Source: HLUCCA09 sp038745585
GTDB taxonomy: Bacteria > Pseudomonadota > Alphaproteobacteria > Rhodobacterales > Rhodobacteraceae
Length of the DNA: 64,000 nt
Direction: 5' to 3'
NCBI GenBank assembly: GCA_038745585.1
Contig: JBCDLH010000009.1
Span: 62,001-126,000 of the forward strand
Positions 60,397 to 64,000 of this stretch are shown piece by piece; position 1 is the first letter of the stretch; the number at the start of each line of letters is the position of its first letter. The translations under genes were made by a program, and so were the position numbers. The notes beneath the pieces are model-generated. The model was given only the letters and a program-made list of their open reading frames with translations, searched no databases and was not told where the DNA came from.

Positions 60397-61227
60397 GTGC
60401 TGCAACGGATTGCCGCCAATGGCATCGAAATGGAATGCGCCATGGCCGGGCCGGAGATGGGGCCCAAGGTCTTGCTGATCCACGGGCTCGGTTGGGATGC
60501 GACGCGGCTATGGTCGGGCACCCTGTCGGCCTTCGCTGCGGCGGGCTTCCGCGCCGTGGCGCCAAACCTGCGCGGTGTCGGCGGCACCGAGGCAACCGAG
60601 GCGCCCTACAGCACTGGGCTTTATGCCCAGGATCTGGACGCTCTTCTGGACGGGCTCGGGATCGCCCGCTGCGCCGTCGTCGGCTTTTCCATGGGCGCCA
60701 GCGTCGTGGCGGCGATGTTGGCCGGGCCGAGGGCGGACCGGATCGGACCTGTCGTCCTCGCCTGCGGTGGCCTTCCGGGCAGTGCTGAGGGTGCGGCGGC
60801 GACCGAGGCCATGCTAGCGCGGGCTCAGACGCTCGGCCCCGCCGCCTTCGCCGCGGAACAGGCCGCCGCAGTCTTTCGCCCGGCTTGGGCCGCCGCACAT
60901 CCAGAGGCCGTGACCGATTTCAGGCGTTGGCGCGCGGCGATGGATCAGAACGCGCTCTTTCGAGCGTTTCGGTCTGGCTATGGCGTCGATCTCAGCGGGG
61001 TCATCCCCGCCGCTGACCGACCGACACTGGTCATCGCTGCCGATGAAGATGCCTTCTGTCCGCTTGAGGATATGCGCCGGATGGCCGAGGCGATCCCCGG
61101 CGCGCGCTTCGTTGTGATCGAAGCGTCAGGGCACATGGCCCCGGTAGAGCAACCGGCCGCCTTCGAAGCGGCCTTGCGACAGTTTCTCGATGCGGAATGG
61201 AAGGCGGGACAATGTCCGACCGCGTGA
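60397..61227 (+). CDS. Alpha/beta hydrolase
   Basis: A 276-residue alpha/beta hydrolase. VLLIHGLGWDATRLW holds the oxyanion hole; the catalytic Ser98 is in VVGFSMGAS, His246 in EASGHMAPVEQP, and the acid is Asp216 or Asp218 (AADEDAF). It resembles 3-oxoadipate enol-lactonase-like enzymes. GTG start with GGAG 9 bases upstream. Overlaps the next gene by 16 bases, so the pair is co-expressed. Confidence 0.85.
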   Translation: MLQRIAANGIEMECAMAGPEMGPKVLLIHGLGWDATRLWSGTLSAFAAAGFRAVAPNLRGVGGTEATEAPYSTGLYAQDLDALLDGLGIARCAVVGFSMGASVVAAMLAGPRADRIGPVVLACGGLPGSAEGAAATEAMLARAQTLGPAAFAAEQAAAVFRPAWAAAHPEAVTDFRRWRAAMDQNALFRAFRSGYGVDLSGVIPAADRPTLVIAADEDAFCPLEDMRRMAEAIPGARFVVIEASGHMAPVEQPAAFEAALRQFLDAEWKAGQCPTA

Positions 61228-61904
61228 TTGGGCTAGTGAGCGGCTCCGCCCCCTTTGCGGGCCTGCCGGACAATCCTGCGGCCGAGCTTTTGGCAGAGGT
61301 CGACGGTGTCACGTTCGGAGGCGTGACGATGCGTACGGTCGAGTTGCCGGTCAGCCATGCGCGCCTGCCCGACCTCATCGACGCGCTTGCGCAAGAACAC
61401 CGCCCTGCCTTGTGGGTCTCGCTTGGGCTGGCGACGGGCGAGCCCGTCTTCCGCCTAGAGACGACGGCGATCAACCGCGTCGACTTCGGCGTTGCCGACA
61501 ATGAGGGCGCGCGCCCCGTCGGCGGTGGGCCGATCGAGACTACGGGGCCAGCGGCCCGCTTTGCGACTTGGGACGCGCCGCGCCTAGTCGCAGATCTGTT
61601 GTGCGAGGGCCACCCGACCGTTGTCTCCCACCACGCCGGCACGCATCTGTGCAACCTCGTGCTCTACTGCCTGCTCGGCGCGATGGCTCGCGCTGGGCTC
61701 AACGGGCCGGCTGGGTTCCTTCACTTGCCCTACAGCACGGCCCAAGTCGCCCGCTTTCTCCGTGACGGGCCGCCCGACGGCGATCGCGCGCCGATGACGC
61801 CGCGCGCCCTGCCAAGCCTGCCGATGGCGACACAGCGCGCGGCGCTGTCTCGCGTGCTAGAGACGCTGGTCATGGATGTATCGGGCGAGCCTGCAAGACG
61901 CTAA
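61212..61904 (+). CDS. Pyroglutamyl-peptidase I (C15 family)
   Basis: A 230-residue C15 peptidase that removes N-terminal 5-oxoproline from peptides. The triad is present: Glu83 (FRLETTAINR), Cys147 (SHHAGTHLCNLVLYCLL) and His171 (GFLHLPYST), at canonical spacing. Its release of 5-oxoproline could feed an oxoprolinase such as the HyuAB pair in this window, though they are 46 kb apart. It overlaps the alpha/beta hydrolase gene by 16 bases. Confidence 0.9.
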   Translation: MSDRVIGLVSGSAPFAGLPDNPAAELLAEVDGVTFGGVTMRTVELPVSHARLPDLIDALAQEHRPALWVSLGLATGEPVFRLETTAINRVDFGVADNEGARPVGGGPIETTGPAARFATWDAPRLVADLLCEGHPTVVSHHAGTHLCNLVLYCLLGAMARAGLNGPAGFLHLPYSTAQVARFLRDGPPDGDRAPMTPRALPSLPMATQRAALSRVLETLVMDVSGEPARR

Positions 61905-61914
61905 TTCCGTTAGA

Positions 61915-62610
61915 CTATACGTGGTCGAAAAGATCAGTAAGCACACCCTCGAACCACGCGGCCTGTTTCGCCTGCGCGGCTTCTATCAGCGCGTCCTGTT
62001 CGGCGCGGGTTTGGCAGCCGGGGCGCTCGTAATGCGAAAGGTAGCGGTCTTGCCAAGCGCGAAACTGTGCGGCGCGCGCCTCGGGGTGAAACTGTAGGCC
62101 CACGACGCGTGCGCCCTGGCGAAAGGCTTGGTTGGGAAAGAGATCGCTTTCGGCCAGCCGCGACGCGCCGGGCGGCACCTCAAATCCGTGGTAATGCGCT
62201 TGCGTGACAACGAGCGGCTCGGGCAAAAAGCCCTCGGCTCCCGGCAGCGGCCGGATCTCGTAAAAGCCGAACTCGACGCGGCCATCCTCCATCGGACCGA
62301 CCGCGGCGCCGAGCCGCCAAGCAATCTGTTGGGCGCCCTGGCAAATCCCAAGCATCGGCAAATCCGCGTCGAGCGCCTGGTCGATCCAGCGGCTCTCATC
62401 GCGCAGGAAGGGATGCGTGGACGCGTCATCGGCGTTAAATGGACCGCCATACAGGATGGTGCCGGCAAAGCCTGCCGGGGCAAGGGGCAGCGCGTCTCCC
62501 AGAAACGGGCGGCGCACGTCGATCTCAAAACCCGCCTCTTGCAGCCAGGATAGGGCACGGTCCGTCAGCGGCGGCGGATTGTGACTAATCAGGAGGATGC
62601 GGCCCGGCAT
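61915..62610 (-). CDS. Class I glutamine amidotransferase-like protein
   Basis: A 231-residue GATase1 domain protein. Cys90 (MLGICQGAQQIAW) and His175/Glu177 (VVGLQFHPEARA) form the triad. Stand-alone GATase domains of this kind include GMP-synthase-like and gamma-glutamyl-hydrolase-like (PuuD) proteins; no synthase partner is encoded nearby. It lies convergent to the pyroglutamyl-peptidase with 10 bases between. Confidence 0.88.
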   Translation of the reverse strand: MPGRILLISHNPPPLTDRALSWLQEAGFEIDVRRPFLGDALPLAPAGFAGTILYGGPFNADDASTHPFLRDESRWIDQALDADLPMLGICQGAQQIAWRLGAAVGPMEDGRVEFGFYEIRPLPGAEGFLPEPLVVTQAHYHGFEVPPGASRLAESDLFPNQAFRQGARVVGLQFHPEARAAQFRAWQDRYLSHYERPGCQTRAEQDALIEAAQAKQAAWFEGVLTDLFDHV

Positions 62611-63025
62611 GACAAATGATCGTTCCCTGGGTCAAAACAGGCTAGGACAGTCCGCCCGAGCCTTGCAAGGGGCCGAAGCCTGCACGCAGGCCAAGCCAAA
62701 AACTTTGAGAAATGGCCTGAGCGCTCCTCCGATTCTGGGAACAGACCAAGCTCACCTCGGCGGCGCGGCGCCTCAAAGCAGCAGTAGCGACACCACGCAC
62801 CCTTTGCGCGCTACAGCCGAGCGGCAATCTTGGGCCGAACTGATTACCAGAGAGGCATCACGTGGCGCCGATCTTTGAATTTCGTCAAAAATCTCTGGCT
62901 GCGTAGAATGTTTGCGTAAGCTTCGACATCTTTTGGTCGGGCGGCAGAGAGAATGCCACGCAAAACGGTATGCGCCGCAACACACCGGCCGCGCCCAAGA
63001 CGCGAGACCCACAGGGAGACGGACC
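62611..63025. other. Intergenic, no gene seen
   Basis: 415 bases between the leftward GATase and the rightward solute-binding protein, holding both promoters. The frames present lack ribosome sites and motifs. The stretch near 62870-62945 is AT-rich and is the probable promoter of the binding-protein gene. Confidence 0.5.
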
Positions 63026-64000
63026 ATGCACTTTACGATGAACGGGAAACCCTTGCCGAGCGCGGTTTTGCGCGCCGCCGAAGACGCACGCCAGCGCACG
63101 GACGCGACCACGCGGCGGGAGTTTCTGGCCCTGGCGAGCGCCTTTGGCGCAAGCGCTGCGACCGCCTATGCAATGCTTGGGACAGCGCGCCCGGCCCGCG
63201 CGGCGGGCACGCCGCAAATGGGCGGGCAGGTGCGTCATCAATTACCGATCCGCGAGTTGCGCGATCCACGGCTGGTGGAGTCAAACGAGCCGATGAGCTT
63301 TATGTCGGGCTGGATCGAACACCTTATCTATTACGAAAATGATGCCACTTTTACGGGCGTCCTGCTCGACAGTTGGGAGGTCAGCGATGACGCGACCGTC
63401 TATACCCTCAACGTTCGGCCGGGCGTGACCTGGAACAACGGCGATCCGTTTACCGCCGCCGATGTGGCGCGTAATGTCGCGCGTTGGTGCGACAGCACGA
63501 TCGACGGCAACTCGATGGCCCAGCGTTTCGGCGTCATGGTCGATGCGCAAACGGGCAAGGCGATCGAGGGCAGCATCGTGGTGTTGGACGACCTCACCGT
63601 ACAGCTCAACCTGCCCAACCCCGATATAACGCTCGTTCCAGCGATGGCGGAGTATCCGGCGGGGATCGTGCACGAGAGCTTCGACCCCGACGACATCCTC
63701 GGCAACCCAATCGGCACCGGGCCCTACCTTCCCGAGAGCTACAGCATCGGCGAGCGCGGGACGCTCGTGCGCAACGAAAACCACACGTGGTGGAACGCCG
63801 GAAACGGCGCCTGGCTCGATAGCATCACCTTCATCGACTACCAACAGCAGGCCGACGCGTTCTTCCGCGCCTCCGAAGACGATGAGCTCGACGCGACCTA
63901 TGCGGTCGAGGGTGAGATGGTCGACCTGTTCCGCTCGCTCGACGGTTGGGCGGAAAACGAGGTTGTCACCGCGGCAACGATGGTCGTCCGTCCGCACCAA
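63026..64000 (+). CDS. ABC transporter solute-binding protein (family 5), Tat-exported; 3' part missing
   Basis: The frame is open from the ATG at 63026 to the window edge (325 codons, no stop). A twin-arginine signal, TTRREFLALASAFGASAATA, comes before residue ~55, so it is exported folded by the Tat route. The rest is SBP_bac_5-like: PGVTWNNGDPFTAADVARNV and GTGPYLPESYSIGERGTLVR with NENHTWWNAGNG. GGGAG lies 7 bases before the ATG. It probably starts a second peptide-type transporter operon that continues to the right. Confidence 0.92.
   Translation, partial: MHFTMNGKPLPSAVLRAAEDARQRTDATTRREFLALASAFGASAATAYAMLGTARPARAAGTPQMGGQVRHQLPIRELRDPRLVESNEPMSFMSGWIEHLIYYENDATFTGVLLDSWEVSDDATVYTLNVRPGVTWNNGDPFTAADVARNVARWCDSTIDGNSMAQRFGVMVDAQTGKAIEGSIVVLDDLTVQLNLPNPDITLVPAMAEYPAGIVHESFDPDDILGNPIGTGPYLPESYSIGERGTLVRNENHTWWNAGNGAWLDSITFIDYQQQADAFFRASEDDELDATYAVEGEMVDLFRSLDGWAENEVVTAATMVVRPHQ

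Noticed and set aside
1..64000. tRNA genes, CRISPR arrays, prophage or integrase genes
   Set aside because: I looked through the gaps on both strands for cloverleaf arms, regular direct repeats and integrase motifs and saw none; weak tRNAs cannot be excluded without tRNAscan.

Overview
The window is a high-GC, gene-dense stretch of an alphaproteobacterial chromosome, most likely from Rhodobacterales (Roseobacter/Rhodobacter group). The evidence is gene content and order: chvI-chvG-hprK-rapZ-EIIA(Man)-ptsH running away from pckA, the pdxJ-acpS-lepB-rnc-era-DUF1491-recO block, gatCA, a methylsuccinyl-CoA dehydrogenase of the ethylmalonyl-CoA pathway, and a bacterial type A RNase P RNA. No genus is claimed.

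Layout. 0-10.8 kb: a cut-off XRE regulator, a quinone oxidoreductase behind a repeat-rich leader, a LysR/DUF1127 divergent pair, a Bax-inhibitor-1 membrane protein, a decayed DUF6653 gene, an acetyltransferase, rpmG, a TerB-like protein, rnpB, an AmpD-type amidase, two lipoproteins and gatCA. 11.0-19.4 kb: a seven-gene, translationally coupled plus-strand catabolic operon (LeuC/LeuD-like hydratase, isocitrate-lyase-family lyase, HyuB, HyuA, isochorismatase-fold protein, FAD oxidoreductase). 19.5-27 kb: acyltransferases, a glycosyltransferase, smc and small exported proteins. 27-34 kb: the HPr phosphorelay, ChvG/ChvI and pckA. 34-45 kb: DUF429, a TauE/SafE permease, mcd, and the recO-to-pdxJ housekeeping block. 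45-53 kb: a GcvT-type dehydrogenase, an amidohydrolase, an IS30-family element with its inverted repeats, and debris. 53-64 kb: a peptide-type ABC transporter operon with a nitrilase-fold hydrolase and a divergent LysR, an RraA-like gene broken by an amber codon, then an alpha/beta hydrolase, a pyroglutamyl-peptidase, a GATase and the start of a Tat-exported solute-binding protein.

The most interesting candidate is the 11.0-19.4 kb operon. It joins a DmdAB/Dml-like hydratase-lyase module, known from the last steps of anaerobic nicotinate breakdown, to an ATP-dependent hydantoinase/oxoprolinase pair and a flavoprotein. A coherent but untested reading is a pathway that opens a cyclic imide or lactam, hydrates the resulting unsaturated dicarboxylate and cleaves it to a 2-oxoacid plus a short acid. 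The isochorismatase-fold member has Gly where the amidase nucleophile Cys should be, so it is unlikely to be a simple amidase.

Two genes (DUF6653 and RraA-like) carry in-frame TAG codons at positions expected to encode Trp and Lys, and the first also has two compensating frameshifts. They are annotated as pseudogenes, with sequencing error as the alternative.
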